Notes under the pieces: generated by a model
Seen by the model: only the letters and a program-made list of their open reading frames with translations
The model's database searches: none
Told to the model about the DNA's origin: nothing
Shown: positions 1 to 12,300 of the stretch, piece by piece
Numbering within the stretch: the stretch's first letter is position 1
How the letters are laid out: every line of letters starts with the position of its first letter
Source: Umbilicaria muhlenbergii
Lineage: Eukaryota; Ascomycota; Lecanoromycetes; Umbilicariales; Umbilicariaceae
Length of the DNA: 64,000 nt
Assembly: GCA_000611775.1 (NCBI GenBank)
Contig: KK106983.1
Coordinates: 2,352,808-2,416,807 of the forward strand
Direction of reading: 5' to 3'
Translations under genes and position numbers: made by a program

Positions 1-605
1 TCGTACATCAAAGATGGACCGATTGGCCATGGCCTTGGCATTCTGCATTCTCCAAACCTCCAAGTTATCGGATAGGAGTATATAATTGACTTACTTGCCC
101 TGCAATGCGTAGTCGTTGAATGTAGCGGTTCCATTGTATGTCGGACGAGGTGGAGGTGGAGGCGGAGGTGAAGATGGAGATGGAGGCGGCGGCGGCGGCT
201 TGCTTGCTCGTCGTGACCTGCTTTCCGCCACGACAGCCGCGATAAGACCGAGGATGATGCTTCAAAGAGACACGATTCGTCAGTCTCTTCGTTTCAGATG
301 GAACTTGTACCGAGGAATCAGGCCAAGAGATATCCTTCGCTCTTGGCATAGATCTTTAGGGCTCTCGGCTCATACATTACTGTTAAGACGGCCAGAAAAA
401 TGGACCTCTTCTTGTATTTTCGTTTCGGCTTCCTGTCTGTGGTCTCGACTTCGGCTGGTACGTATGTCATATCGGGAGAGACAGAACTCCTTGGCCGTTC
501 GACTTCATTCGCCACCGGAGGTTTCAGCTCGTTGGGAGGAGCGAGAGTGTGACTCCACTGCTGTAAATCCTCCAGCGGCGTCCAAGAAATATGTGAACCT
601 TGCAT
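1..605 (-). CDS. Single-pass membrane protein with proline-rich tail, cut by the window edge
   Basis: I do not recognise the family. The gene reads leftward from an ATG at 605. Exon 1 (605-376) encodes a hydrophilic N-terminus of about 70 residues ending in a basic stretch (RKPKRKYKKR) and the start of a membrane segment. A probable 116-nt intron (375-260, donor GTATGAG, CTGAC branch, acceptor GAAG) joins it to exon 2 (259-95), giving one continuous hydrophobic segment (FLAVLTVIIILGLIAAVV). A poly-proline linker of alternating Pro and Ser follows, then the sequence YNGTATFNDYALQG. A GTAAGTC donor at 94 starts another intron, and the rest lies outside the window. The layout (short cytosolic N-terminus, one membrane span, Pro-rich stalk, extracellular domain) resembles anchored cell-surface proteins of filamentous fungi. 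That comparison is inference. The last exon inside the window (about 1-42 or 1-49) is uncertain. Confidence 0.55.
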
Positions 606-1682
606 GGTGTGGACTCAAAGGAAAAACAGAGAATGGATGGAGAAGCTCGTTGTTGTAAGAAGCAAGAAGGCTTCGACGAATGCTTAGAGAATCATGATGT
701 TTGTTGAGTGTGGCTGTTGAGGTAATGCGCCTTTACCAAGCAACATGCGGAACGAAGCAGGACGAGGATAAATGGACTTGAAACGAATGAGCACCAGTCT
801 CGCCGGCGCGAAGCATAGTTGAGGATGCGCACAAATGACAGAAACGGTGGATGCGAAAGTCCAATCGGAGAATTGACAGTAAGAAGGCATATCCATGATC
901 GAATTCGGCGAAGAGATTTAGTACTGTGAGGCTGAGCAAGACTGCACCGTTTCACAGCCAGTCACTCGCGCCAGACTCACGTGCTTCATGTTTTCAAATC
1001 GTTTCGGACTCGTCAGACTTGGGCTGACGGACGGTGTTCCTGCGTTAGAATGTTTGGGGTATCTTGGATACTCTGGGGTATGCAAATGAAGTCGACGTCG
1101 AGGACACCGTAACGTGTTCGACGTTCAGTTCGCAGCGTCAGCCCCACGGAGGACGTGCTTCCCTCGACATCCCACTGCCACGCTGCATCAACATCATCTC
1201 CACCATGCATGCATCGACCAAGCGTGCCGTGCCCCTGCGGCCACATTGATAGTCCACGTCGAATGCACTGAATGCACTGCCCTCATCCTTCTTGTCAATC
1301 ATCCATTCTCAAAATTTGGATCGTGCCAGGTAATCCTTTAATCTCTTGGGTGTGGCACGAAACAATGATGCCTCGGTCCGAAATGCAGAAGCATAGGGGC
1401 ACCGTTGAACTGGGCCTACAGTCACCGACGGTTGACTTGATAGCTTCTTAGAACTTGCGATAATTCGCACCGCATGCATTGAATCTTCGCGCACAAAAGG
1501 GAACCTGCATTACAACGGGGCTCTTTGTACAGCTCTCTTACTTGCTACCCTGAGTGCTTCACACGACGTAGTCATGCCTGCGCGGAATATGGAATCGATT
1601 TGGTATACGAGTACATGGCCGCCATTTCGGCAGATGTCTAAATCCGATTTTTGACGCCGCAACAATATAGAAAGCTCTATTC
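606..1682. other. Intergenic spacer, no gene seen
   Basis: This spacer lies between the start of the left-edge membrane gene and the stop codon of the WBP1 gene, both read leftward. It should hold the promoter of the former and the 3' end of the latter. Only short overlapping open frames without family resemblance are present. A tandem GAATGCACT pair sits near 1260-1279. Confidence 0.5.
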
Positions 1683-3259
1683 CTATTGCATCTTCTTACC
1701 AGCACTCGGCGAAAAGGTCGGCTCACTATAGAGCCATATGGCCACGAAAACCACCCATCCAGCAGCCGTGATCCACACGCCCGCAATCCAAACCCACCCT
1801 GCGCTGATTTTCCAACTTCTCGGCCACTCGTCGTGCGCGAAGTGGCGGACTGAAACCTCCCTCTTGATATCGAGGTTCGTCCAGAACGGTCGCTTATAGT
1901 TGACGCGGAAAGAGTAAATGCCGTGTTGGTCTGGTACGCGGAAGGATGCGCTGAAAAGAGTGCTGTTGGTAGTTGTGGAGATGGGTTGGAGGTTCAGACG
2001 ATGGAAAGGTGAAAGCATGGTAAACTCGAGCTGGAGGGCGTCGTTGGGGGAGATCTCCAGCGGCTCTAGGTGATCGTTGTTATAAGAGGACAATTCAATA
2101 TTGAAGGTCTAACAATGATGTTAGCATTATGTGAGGAGGATGCAGAAGGGTCGGTATGCGTACCACATCGTTCTTGACCCTGTATATTGTAGGGTTCAAG
2201 TAGCCCAGCTGAGATACACTCTCGTTCCCGGACGCTTCTCTTGTAATAGAGCTCAGGTAGTGTTCAACTCTTCCAACTTTCAAGACCCCTGTCTCCATGA
2301 ATGTCCACGCAGTGATCTGCTTGGCGAATTCCCTGTTTGCAGTCTTTGTCTCCTTGCCTCCTGGACTCGTAATGGTGGCATCGAACCACTCGTTTTCCAA
2401 TGCTTCAACAGATCCAAAAACCGTAAAGCGTGCCGAGTTCCTTGCCTGCATTGCCGATACGAGCGCGATCTGTTGCCCTACCGCAAAGGGATCCTCCACC
2501 GTCACAGCCTCGTCTTTCGGGTTGTAGCTGTATGCCGTTGTTGATGCGGTCAGAATTGGTGCAAGAAGTGGACTTGCGTTGCCCAGCTCCTGAGCTACGC
2601 TTCGAGGAAATGCGATGATGCCGTCTCCACCGAAGAAATTCGTAACATCAGATCGCAGAGGCTTTGGTTGCGACAGTAGCAGAACATCATGCTTCTCGCT
2701 AGCAGATGTAGTGTCATGATTGAAGTGGTCCACGACCAGGGAAGTTCGGTCAGGAGGTAGCTGGATGTCGAATTCGAGGAGGAGAGAGGAAATGGCGCTT
2801 GGGGTTGGCGAATCGGCGGACAGAGTGAGGAGGATGTTGCCACCCTTATTGATGAATTGGAGGAGGACTTTAGGCGCTAGTGCTGGACCCAAGCCTTTCT
2901 TCAAGTCAGCAACCCTCCTTCGGGTGAGAAAGCAGATGGGCATACCTTTTGATTTGGGGGGCAGGAGGATTATGTGGTCGTATGCTCGCTCGCCAAGTCG
3001 GAACAATGCAAGCTTGTCGTTCTTCGGTGACTCGCAGGATAGCTTGAAACCTCGTTCTATAGTCGAGGAGATTAGTCTTTCCACGTTGATACTGACAGCT
3101 ATTGCCCTCTTGCGCACCTTCAAGGTCCCCTAAGAACTGCGAATACTTCTCCTTTTCAGCCACTTCCTCAATCACGACCAGCAGCCTACTTCCGCTGCTA
3201 CTGAGAGCTTGCACCAAGCTCAGCAGTGCCAGCAGAAGAAAGGAGAAGAGCCACCGCAT
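1683..3259 (-). CDS. WBP1: Oligosaccharyltransferase 48-kDa subunit (WBP1/OST48/DDOST)
   Basis: This is an essential non-catalytic subunit of the ER oligosaccharyltransferase, which transfers the dolichol-linked glycan to Asn residues of nascent proteins. Exons are 3259-3118, 3056-2946, 2894-2164 and 2108-1683 (469 aa, in frame); introns are 51-61 nt. Residues 1-20 form a signal peptide (MRWLFSFLLLALLSLVQA). The lumenal domain shows family hallmarks such as LPPKSKG, FGGDGIIAFPRS and the C-terminal YSFRVNYKRPFW. One membrane span lies near residues 425-450 (WVWIAGVWITAAGWVVFVAI). The protein ends in KKMQ, a KKXX-type ER-retrieval signal, as expected for this subunit. It is transcribed divergently from the complex I gene at 3586, so 3260-3585 is probably a shared promoter. 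Identity is clear. The exact acceptor of intron 2 could differ by one codon. Confidence 0.95.
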
Positions 3260-3585
3260 TTTCGGATGGTTGGTGTTTGCTCGTCCAAATCCGTTGCGCC
3301 TTCACCAAGGGGCTTTGGAGACGTGTCGGGATTCGATGCCAAGACTGCGCTTCTCGCTTTCGCGTGTCCCGTAGCGGAAAGCAAGCTCCACACCAACTTC
3401 ACCTGCTCCGCAAGCCAGGCGAGCCAGGCACTCCAGGGAAGCTCGGCAAGGTCCAGCTCTACACTTTGCAGTCCAAGGCGTCGCAACCCATCTTTGAGCC
3501 GGCTGCACCTCTCAATTGCCTGGCCCCGTTCTCACTTACCGTTTTCGAAGCTTCACTCCGCCATCTCACCTCCATCATAACGATC
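3260..3585. promoter_or_regulatory. Divergent promoter region between WBP1 and the complex I 9.5-kDa subunit gene
   Basis: These 326 bp separate two start codons pointing away from each other. The position implies shared or back-to-back promoters and both 5' leaders. I see no clear TATA box. The stretch is rich in short direct repeats around 3410-3440 (GCCAGGCGAGCCAGGC). Confidence 0.45.
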
Positions 3586-3900
3586 ATGTCCTCGCCCCGC
3601 TTCTTCTCCCAACCATTCCACTACATCCGCTGGGCGTCACACGAGAAACCGGCAATCTTCTGGTCTATAGTCGTTGGGTCCATCGGGCCATCTTTGGTGG
3701 TTATAGTGCCGCCCATCAGGCGATACTTTGGTGATGGGCCGAGGGAGCCGATTCCGTTGACATATCCGAGTAAGCTGCAATGAGAAGAGTAGTGGGGGCT
3801 GTTGAAGGTGGGATCCCTGTAAAGGGATATTGTAGCTGACTGGTTCTTTGATCTAGTACCGAGAGGACCGAGGAAGATACCCGAGGGATACGATGACTAG
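3586..3900 (+). CDS. nuo9.5: NADH:ubiquinone oxidoreductase 9.5-kDa subunit (fungal complex I)
   Basis: A small accessory subunit of mitochondrial respiratory complex I. Exons are 3586-3769 and 3857-3900 (75 aa), split by an 87-nt GTAAGC...TAG intron. The protein has the family pattern: a short N-terminus with RWASHEKPAIF, one membrane span (FWSIVVGSIGPSLVVIVPP, about residues 24-42), the conserved block PPIRRYFGDG...PIPLTYPIP, and the C-terminus PRGPRKIPEGYDD. This matches the Neurospora NUO9.5 family as I remember it in both length and end. The intron falls inside TYP/IPRGP. If it were ignored, the protein would end after TYPSKLQ and lose the conserved tail, so the spliced model is preferred. 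Confidence 0.92.
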
Positions 3901-4620
3901 GTGATGAGACGCGGAGTGTGGGAGAAGAGGCAGCAAGATCAGGCCGCTTTGGGTTGGGCAATGGAGCAGCACTGATCTGGAACTGGAAAGCACGGTATAA
4001 CTGTGCCGAATTCAGGGCTTTACAACATGTACATATGTACCACAAGCATCAACGGCTCATGTTGATGTCCTGCACGTTGCGCACCAACAAGTCCACGTTA
4101 CTCTATGAGCTCTTAGAGTTCTTCGAAAGAGCGGACCTATCATGAATTTTTTGGGTTGATTCAATGACCACATCACAGGCATTACGCAAGCAGTCTTACA
4201 TTTCAAGTTCAACTCTGAAGTCCGATAGTATTATCATCACACAACATCAAGTTGACGCTTGCCATATGTTCTTCGAAGATTTCGAAGTTGCCCGCTTGTC
4301 TTTCAAAACTTTCCTCCATCTGCAAACATATAAAGACGGCTAAACTGAGATCGCTCCATCACTTGCAATTCCTTTGCTGCGACATGCTCAATATCTTGGG
4401 TCCGGGCTTTCCTCGAACCACAGCAAGATGGACAAAGGCGACGGCGTAACAGCGTGAGAATACAACGCGGGAAACGAAGGAGCTGATATCTGCCAGTGAA
4501 TCGAGCAGATGTACGAATGCAAGTGGAAGAATGTCTCTTCCCTGTCCTACGAACCCAATATGAAGAGCCTTCCAGGACTGCCCGCGTTCTTCGCCTCCAG
4601 ACGTCCTAGGTTCTACCACT
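3901..4620. other. Convergent 3' spacer, no gene seen
   Basis: This lies between the stop of the complex I subunit gene (rightward) and the stop of the BTB gene (leftward), so it should hold both 3' UTRs and polyadenylation sites. Open frames here are short and look random. Confidence 0.5.
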
Positions 4621-5960
4621 TCACATCACACCGGACATTTCGGAATCAGAGTTTCCGAGTTCTCCTCCTGAATCGCCAGCCGCGAGATCCTTCCGCTTCG
4701 AGACACGATCTTTCATCGCACGTGCAGTCTCCTCGGCCAACTTTGCTTTATTCCAAGGCATATCTTCGCGCTCGACCTGAAGACAGGTCAAATACGGCAA
4801 TGGGTGCTTTTCCGTATCTAACTGAGCGCGGTTGACCACCAAGTCTGCCACAAAATGTCTGACCTCGTCCTTGTATTTAGTCAGGTGGTTTGTGAACACC
4901 GCAGCACCCTTGGCACTCATGGGAAAGTACTGGTGAAAGCCCTCCAAAGCCTTACGATCAAGGTAGGCTTGGCCTCCGGCGGCGATCTGTCGGTAGAAGA
5001 GTGCTCCCCCGTCTTCGCTCATCAGATTGCGCTGCTCGACGATGGATTGGGAGAACCAATGACGGAAGAGTGATATGGCCATCCACATGTAGATATTATT
5101 TTGGTAAGTCATGCGCCCGACGCTCTGCTCAACCGATCGCTGGACCGAGGCCGGATAGTGTCCAAGGGCGCGAACCTCGATGGCCATCTTCGTCAGCTTT
5201 AGCTGTTTATGCTTAGCCTCACAAATCTCCCGGACCTCTGGTTTGATCAAGGCACGCTGCGCATCATCGAGGCCTTGCCAGTTACCGACGAGGTGGATAA
5301 GGCATTCTTTGAAGATACTTGGAGAACGGACACGGCAGGCGAGATCGGACCAAGCGATTGGATTGCCGGTGATTGAACGAAACAGGATCTGGCCATGACG
5401 CAGTAGGGCGATGTCGACGGATTCGGAGATGCACGCGATGGACCCAATTGACTCGGCGACGTCGATAAGGCCCATGCAGTCATTGAGCACGGTTGCTATA
5501 TTTGTGTCGTCCACTTCAGGCGTTTTGTTATAAAACGCGCGGAAGAGGTTGTCGTAGTGCTTGTACACTGCGCTGACGACCTTGCCGTTCTCAATGTTAA
5601 GAGCGGTAGAACTGGCAGAACTACGTCCGTTGGCGTCGACCGGCTGTCCACAAGGCTGGTGATTAGCAGTGTCTTTCTGTGTGGTTTCACTTGTCTGGAA
5701 CAACTAACTCTCGGGACTAATGTACCAGGTCCAGTATCGGTACGAACGAGGTCAAGGCGGAAGCGAAGAGTTATCCCCTCCTTTTTGGCTCTCGTTGTCA
5801 AATTTGCGCCATTGGCATCATCCAACAGCTCAGCAAGCCTGGTAGAGTTGCGGCGAAGCACTCCAGCATGGAGAGCATAGACGCGGCCTGCGGAGAGATG
5901 GATCAAGACATCGGCGTCAGCGAAGTTGGGAAATTGGCTTCGGTCGTCTTGGGAAGTCAT
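4621..5960 (-). CDS. BTB/POZ-domain protein, fungal, function unknown
   Basis: Two exons (5960-5709 and 5643-4621; intron 65 nt, donor GTTAGT, acceptor GGACAG) give 424 aa. Residues about 12-45 have the start of a BTB/POZ fold (ADVLIHLSAGRVYALHAGVL), including the usual hydrophobic pattern in which the HAGVLRRNS helix follows the first strands. The middle contains KVVSAVYKHYDNLFRAFYN, a pattern I associate with BTB proteins of Dothideomycetes and Eurotiomycetes. The C-terminal half is helical and ends in a charged, Ser/Gly-rich tail. BTB domains dimerise or recruit CUL3, but there is no Kelch, zinc-finger or other partner domain to assign a pathway. The acceptor could instead be 12 nt upstream (CACCAG), which would add four residues in frame. 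The start is the only ATG before the BTB motif. Confidence 0.8.
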
Positions 5961-7145
5961 GTTGCTACGGTGGTGAGGTGAATGAGCAAAACTGAGTCGA
6001 GTGTCAGCTCATATTCGTGATGATGACTGGAAACAAAAAGGTATCAGACAAGTTGAGAGTGAAGACGGCTCATGGATCACAAGTACAGGACTTGAGAAGA
6101 TGGACTGTACTTTGTACGATTATGAGATCATGCTGGTGGAAAGTCGGCGCTCAAAGTAGCGAAAACGAGTCACAAAGTACGTGTTGTGACAAGAGAGGTA
6201 GTGTGTTGATGTTGGAGGAGTGAATGACACCACCTCAAGACCGTGAATGAATCTCAACCCAAGTATGCACCCAAACGATCACCCTTCGTACAGTCATATT
6301 GGACGTGATGGACACCAATGATGTTGGGACAGACGAAAGCCCAGAACAGTTTCAACCGTTCGCATTGATGAACCAAATGAAGTGCGGCCTTACTTTCAAT
6401 GACTTGTTCCCGTCCGCGTTCCTCGTTGGAAGATGCGCCTGCTGTTGATTTGAAGGTACGATTTTGAGGCTGGCGTTATTCGTGTCAGCTAAATATTGAG
6501 TACCCTGCCATCTTAGTCCTACGAGAGCTGATTGACGCGAAGCGACGGTGAAGACTAGAGAAGTAGCGAGACTGATGTGTTGGCCCCGAGATGCGGGCGA
6601 CCACGGGGACGATGTCGATGTTGATGGATTCTGACAAGGATTTTGGCAGATCTAGATGGAATTGAAGAAAACGACAGGTATGGAGGCAGAGACGAAGATG
6701 GAGATGAAGCTAGCGTTCCTTTCTCTCTTTTTCCGCTCGTCTTCGATTGGTAAAGTGCCTGATGGGCTGCGCAGAGTTGATGTGCTTCGACCATGACCCT
6801 CTCAAGTTGCGTTGAGGTGAAAACAATAGATCATCTGTAGTGCAACATAAACGCTAGCTCCATAATCTTCCAGATACATATTGAACAGGGGGCACGCATA
6901 CCCCAAAGCTTGCGGCGACCGAACTCGTCCCTACTGCTCTGCCAGAACAGGCGACGGTCTTCGGAGAATGACGAATGACTGGTGCACTCCCCAGAAAGTA
7001 AATTAACAGAATTAGCTATGGACAATCCGAAGACCGAACTCTGAAAGGCGTCTCTGTTGTGGCGTTATCATAACCCACGTCATGTGATCAAGAAAGCCCT
7101 ACTATCCTTCCAGCTGGGACTCTCTCACCAAGGTGTCTACGGTCC
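5961..7145. other. Long upstream spacer of the BTB gene, no gene seen
   Basis: This is the 5' side of the BTB gene and the 3' side of the RNA cyclase gene, both leftward. The longest frames (about 60-80 codons, for example 6555-6794 minus) have no recognisable domain and biased Ser/Arg composition. I see no RNA gene. Confidence 0.45.
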
Positions 7146-8537
7146 TCATACTGCCATCTCCTCCATCTCTTCCACCAAGTCCATCTCCTCTTTCGCTCTT
7201 TCCCAGAACCTCTCCCCAACCGTTAAACTCACCCCCTCACACGCGCCCGTCTCATCAAAACCCACACCCAACAACCTCTCAACAACCCACCTCGCAGTCT
7301 TCGTATGCAAGCTCGCTTCCTTCCCCTTTCCACTCTCGACCCACGACCTCCCCTGCGCCAGCGCCTGGAACACCACAAGCTGATCCTGCATATACTCATC
7401 CACGCAGCCTCCATGCCGCAACTCATCTTCCAGCTCTCTTACAACTTGTTTCACAAGTATTTCAGACGCTTCAGCCAGATCATTCGGAGTCCTAAGCTTG
7501 CGATCATAGAGCCAATCACGTCCGAGGCGATAGTCGTTCGATGTTTCGGCGACAAGTAGGAGGTAGAGCCGTTTCGGATGCTTGCTATCTTCGTCCACGG
7601 GAAACGAGATTTCGACCTCGGGCCAGCGCTTAAGTATTTGAGATATTGCCAGGTCACGGACGGTGGCTCTCGTGGTTGTGTCTGGGCCGAGGATCGAGAC
7701 GTGGATTTGCTTCAGCTGGCCACGGTCTTTGAGTTCGAATGTGGGGAGATGGCTTCCTGGGTGAAGGGGTGGGATATCGAAGGTTACACGGCCAATGGCA
7801 GTGGTGCCCGTTGTCCAGCCCCTTTTGTGGAGAGTCATGGTCATTGGAGGAATGCCGAGTTTTTGTTTTAGCATAGGAAGGATGACTTGAGAGACGTATT
7901 CGTAAGATGGAGACTTTGAGACATTGGTGCCGCCCTGGACTGTGATGTGTAGGGGGACTGGTGCGGACGACGCGAGGGCTCTGTGTGGTACATGGTCGGG
8001 GTCCGCTGGATCTAGAGCTGGAGAAGACGGAGCTGAGAAGAGGATATAGGGAAGTATAGCCTGCAGAACGAGGAATATCGAGCCAGGAGTGGGCATGGGT
8101 ATATAAGTCTCCCTTCTGACAAGCTCGCTGTTCTCGTAAACATCTTTCCAAACCCCTACCCCGTCGGCTTTTTCTACACTTTTCTTCTCATTCTTAAGCT
8201 CTTCACCCTCGTTCATCTCCCTAGCCTCACCGCCCACCTCATTCAGAAAAGGTCGAAACAAAAACCTCCCACTCTTTACCTCCATTCCTACGGTCTCAGC
8301 TCGCACAGCTTTAGCAAGCCATTGCACACCCGCCAAATGCGACTGCTTCAGGCCTCCACCCTTGCCCGGCGCATTCCCCGAAGCCCGGTTGCCTCTGATA
8401 TCCGTGATGTGTATGGGTATGCATGTTAGTGAGGAGATTGATAAAGCAAGCCGGAGGAGTTGGCCCCCGCCTTCGAGGGTTGTACCATCGAGATCGACGC
8501 ATTGCTTCAATTGAGACCCAAGGGAATGAAAAGACAT
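7146..8537 (-). CDS. rtcA: RNA 3'-terminal phosphate cyclase (RtcA/RTCA type)
   Basis: A single-exon gene of 463 aa. The enzyme uses ATP to convert an RNA 3'-phosphate to a 2',3'-cyclic phosphate through a covalent AMP intermediate. Family features are visible in order: DGTTLEGGGQLLRLALSIS at residues 17-35, the signature RGNRASGNAPGKGGGLKQSH near 49-68, PTPGSIFLVLQAILPY, a conserved GGTNV motif near 200, KRGW near 235, and CVDEYMQDQLVVFQALAQG close to the C-terminus, a block typical of eukaryotic RTCA rather than the catalytically inactive RCL1 paralogue. It is longer than bacterial RtcA (about 340 aa), mainly because of an acidic/basic insertion at about residues 105-135 (EMNEGEELKNEKKS). 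Biological substrates in fungi are not established. Confidence 0.93.
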   Translation of the reverse strand: MSFHSLGSQLKQCVDLDGTTLEGGGQLLRLALSISSLTCIPIHITDIRGNRASGNAPGKGGGLKQSHLAGVQWLAKAVRAETVGMEVKSGRFLFRPFLNEVGGEAREMNEGEELKNEKKSVEKADGVGVWKDVYENSELVRRETYIPMPTPGSIFLVLQAILPYILFSAPSSPALDPADPDHVPHRALASSAPVPLHITVQGGTNVSKSPSYEYVSQVILPMLKQKLGIPPMTMTLHKRGWTTGTTAIGRVTFDIPPLHPGSHLPTFELKDRGQLKQIHVSILGPDTTTRATVRDLAISQILKRWPEVEISFPVDEDSKHPKRLYLLLVAETSNDYRLGRDWLYDRKLRTPNDLAEASEILVKQVVRELEDELRHGGCVDEYMQDQLVVFQALAQGRSWVESGKGKEASLHTKTARWVVERLLGVGFDETGACEGVSLTVGERFWERAKEEMDLVEEMEEMAV

Positions 8538-9373
8538 AGTTCGTAGCTAGAACAATAATTGCTGGGCGCGGTAATATGATTTAAGTAAGAACATCAACTC
8601 GCCGCCATAGAGGTCTTTAGTAGAGGAGCAATATCTTATAGACACTAGGCACGTATAGCGCTTGAGCAAGTCCCATCTCGTCAAGTTTATATCATCTAGA
8701 TAGTTCGGGAGACACTCCAATTGCAGCTATGAGTCAATACCCCAGAAGCCAATGGCTGGAGGTTAGATGAGTCAGGGCAGCTATGCGAACGGCGAAACCT
8801 AACAGCACCCTCACTCAACGCTACTGCACATAACCGCTTACTATTTGCCAATGTAGGCAAATACCTCTTACTGAACTGACTGCGTTCACACACCATCTAG
8901 TTAGCTCTGTGGTACTGTAGTATTCACATATATCGACGGTCAATTTCATGTTGTACAATTGTATTGCTTTATGACTAGGTACTGAAGAGTGGACCAGAGC
9001 GACACCCTAGTGGTGATCAAACCGCGGTCCAGCAACCGTGTTGATATCTTACCAAGACCCCCTCTCATCTTCCTAAGCCTCTTTCTACAGAGTCAATGCA
9101 CATCACTCCGGTTGGGTATTCCCTCCTAATACGCCGGCGATAATGCAATGCAGCGCTAAAAGAACTATTATGGAAGGATGCAAATATAATAGGAAGAAAA
9201 TAGACAAGCTCCAGTGTTGGCCAATGGCTCCAAAGGGCGACTAAAAGGAAGTCAAAAATGAGTCCGCTTGGTAGTACTCATGAATGCCTTTAGCAAGGAG
9301 TTGATGGGCGTTCTCGATTGTCTGCAACAGTGTGCTCTCGTTTTGTCCTGCTTATTCTTGAGATCCCACCGCG
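8538..9373. other. Spacer between the cyclase gene and the Red1-like gene; small inverted repeat
   Basis: No open frame with coding character is seen. At 8843-8862 there is a 7-bp inverted repeat (ATTTGCC / GGCAAAT) around a 6-nt loop. Parts of 8600-9250 look AT-rich and stop-rich compared with neighbouring sequence and could be decayed mobile DNA, but I find no terminal repeats or transposase motif to support that. Confidence 0.4.
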
Positions 9374-12300
9374 TCACAAGGTCAATACCCTGGAGCTATC
9401 TCCTAGGAATCTTGTGCGGTATGAGGTTATCTCGGAGGCTACGGTGTTGAAATCTTTGATCTTCCTGCCACGCATCTCCTGAATAATCTTCTTTAGGCCG
9501 TCGACGTAGGCATCTCGTTCTTGTGATGTTCGGCCTTCGTGCACTGATCCCATTTGAACGAGAATCATGTCATCTGCAAAGGTTAGGGACCTGTGTCAGC
9601 TGAGGACAAACGAAGTACAACAACGGAGCAGTGAATGAAGCCATTGAAACGATGAGCCGAAAGAACTTGTGTAGAAAGAGGGAGGGGAGTATGCAGATCG
9701 ACCCGCTTGTTCAACGCACCACTCAAGCCCATGCTTCTGAAATGCTGACTGTCGCAGGAACTGTCATTACATATACCTCCAGTTGCTTCATAACGACATA
9801 TAGGCACGTTTGGGTTGATGTTATGACTGTAAGTCATAGAGCGAAACCCCCCAGAAACTTCAGAGACATAATTTGGATGATAGCGATATGCTTTGAACTG
9901 CTTCAAAGGGCTCTCATAGGGAGTAAAGTGACTTGGTCTGGTGCCTTGGGGAAAGTCTACGACCTAGGGAACGTTAGGAAGATGTCACGCAAGTGAGGAT
10001 CGACGTACCTTGTGCGGTGATACTAAGTCGGTGGTTATAGCTGCGAGGTTCTGTCGAGCTTCAGCCGACGGCGGCAAGGCCACTGATGCGGCCTGTAGGA
10101 CTCTTTCAGTTAATGGCTCTGCAGAGTCGATTGGAGAAGCTATTGCAAGAGGCAGTGCATGCGAAGGAGAAGTCTTCTCCTCTACAGGTGATGCGGGTGA
10201 GGCAGGCTCAGGCGGTTCATAGTCATCTGAGTCATCCATTTCGATCTCGCCCTCCTCTTGACTTGACTCGGCAAGGAGTTGCTCCATGCCATCCTTCACA
10301 TAGTCCTGAGACATACTTCTACCACTGGAGCTACTAATAAGGGCTAGATGGGGCGCATCAGGAGCAGAGGCGTCCAACGTTCTCTCATTTTTGACGCCCC
10401 GGTTCTTAGGAGAATCTGTGGCATGTGGAACAATGTCCCCTGTGGCATGTGAAATTTGGGTTGACTCCAACTCCCGAGGATGTTGGTCATGCTTTAGTCC
10501 ATTCACTGGGTCCTGTTTTGCTTCTTCATTAGCCGGTGTTCCTGGACTATAGTCAGTGACTTCGCCCTCATCCATGCTACTACCAGCTGTGTCCATCATG
10601 TCGTCGCTACCGTCGTCAGAAGCGATCTGATTCTTGGAGGGCACCAGAGCAGGTTCACCGGACCCAGAACCTTGCGATGGGATATCTGGGTTACTACCTA
10701 TAGGTGGTGTAGTAAGCTTATTCGATGTTCCACTTTCGGTAGTCGGAAAGACGTTTCCAGGGTCCGTTGATATAACAGGAGAAGATATGGTCTGTGAATA
10801 CACATTTTCTATAGAACAACATTTAGAGCCGGCAATAGATGCTACAGCGCAAACCACAAAAGCGGGTGAATGAATGACTGACCTTGTTCCACGGGAACAC
10901 CATTTTTCAGTTGCAATTTGGTATCATCGTTCGGAGAGACAGGTGGCTCTGCTGGGGGAGGCTCTTCAGCCACCATGGCAAGACGTTCGAGCTCCTGCAT
11001 CAGTGTTCTCCGGCCTTGTATGCCAACTTGCAATTCTGCTTCGAGCTCTTCTATCTGTTTTTTCATGATCTCCAGTTTAGTTTTGGTTCTCTCGACTTCA
11101 GCATCGAGCTTCGGTAGCCCAGACTCAATTTCTGCTCGTCGTCTCCTTCGTTGGTCCAGCTCTGCAGCGGTGGCGGCATTCGCAGCTGCGACACGCTCAT
11201 GTTCAGCTTTCGCCACCTCCGAGAGCCTCGCTTCTTGCTCGGTGTTCAACTTCACTTTCATTGAGGCTTCAGCAGCGGCTAATCGTGTCTTCTGCGCCTC
11301 AAGTTCGTCGGTGTTCTCGTCAATCATTCGCACCACGTCGGTGACAGCCTGTGATTGCTTGCTTGCTTCTGCGAGTGATGCTTCAGGGTTCGGTGTGCTT
11401 CTCGAGCGCGCGGGTGTTCCAGGCGTATGAGCGCGGCTTGCGGTCTGCTTTGCTTTTCGTCGCTGCTCCATCTCGGCGATCTTACGGTTCATGAGCTCGA
11501 TTTGTTCTTCCTTGCGGCGCAAATCGTCCTGTTCTTTGCCTTTTCCAGGCGTCTGCACTGCCGGCGGGGTATCCGTACCACTTCCTGGCATAGATTTCTT
11601 TGCAAAGTGAAAATCGCTCAAAGGCGGTAGATCACGTATTGACTTCTGCTTTGGGGTCGCATTACTAACTTCTGGAACATTATTATGTTGCCCAGCTTTG
11701 GGGTCTTCTTCAAGCTCCATGAGATACTCGTCAGCGTCAGCGTCGGAGGTCTCGTTAACCTCGTCATCGCTGACTTCAATGATCAGTCGTGATGGTTGGC
11801 CTGACCCAAAGAAATTTCTGAAATTGGCTGTGGGGACGTCTATGAAATCAGCAGCTTTGGCACGCTTCCGGGATTTCTCGAGATCATTTGCGACAGCAAA
11901 ACTTGTAGCTTTGAACTCTGTATGTGTAAGGTGTGGAGATTTACCATCGGAATGGGGTAGCGCGGCGATTGCAGTTGGTTGGCTAGGAGGCGAATCAGTC
12001 GTAGAGAGGGTTTGCACAGTTATCGCTTCAGCATTCATCTGCTGTCTGACTGGAGGTAAGGGCTCATCAGGGATGGACAAAGGAAGTGGGGTAGAAGTCG
12101 CCATGAACAATCCGGGTATTCCTGATGATGGCGTTGGTGGAACCGCTCCAAAGTTACGGGTTTCAGGTAAAGCTTTCACAGAGATCCATGGTGTTGACGG
12201 CGCTGGGCTGAGACCTTGAGGTAGACTAGACGCTTGAAACTCTGCGATGACCGGAGGGTTGGCTGACGACCTGGATAGAACCTGGGGCTTGGATTCCAGT

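Noticed and set aside
8843-8862. Inverted repeat as a transposon terminal repeat
   Set aside because: The arms are only 7 bp and 6 nt apart, with no partner, target-site duplication or transposase frame nearby.
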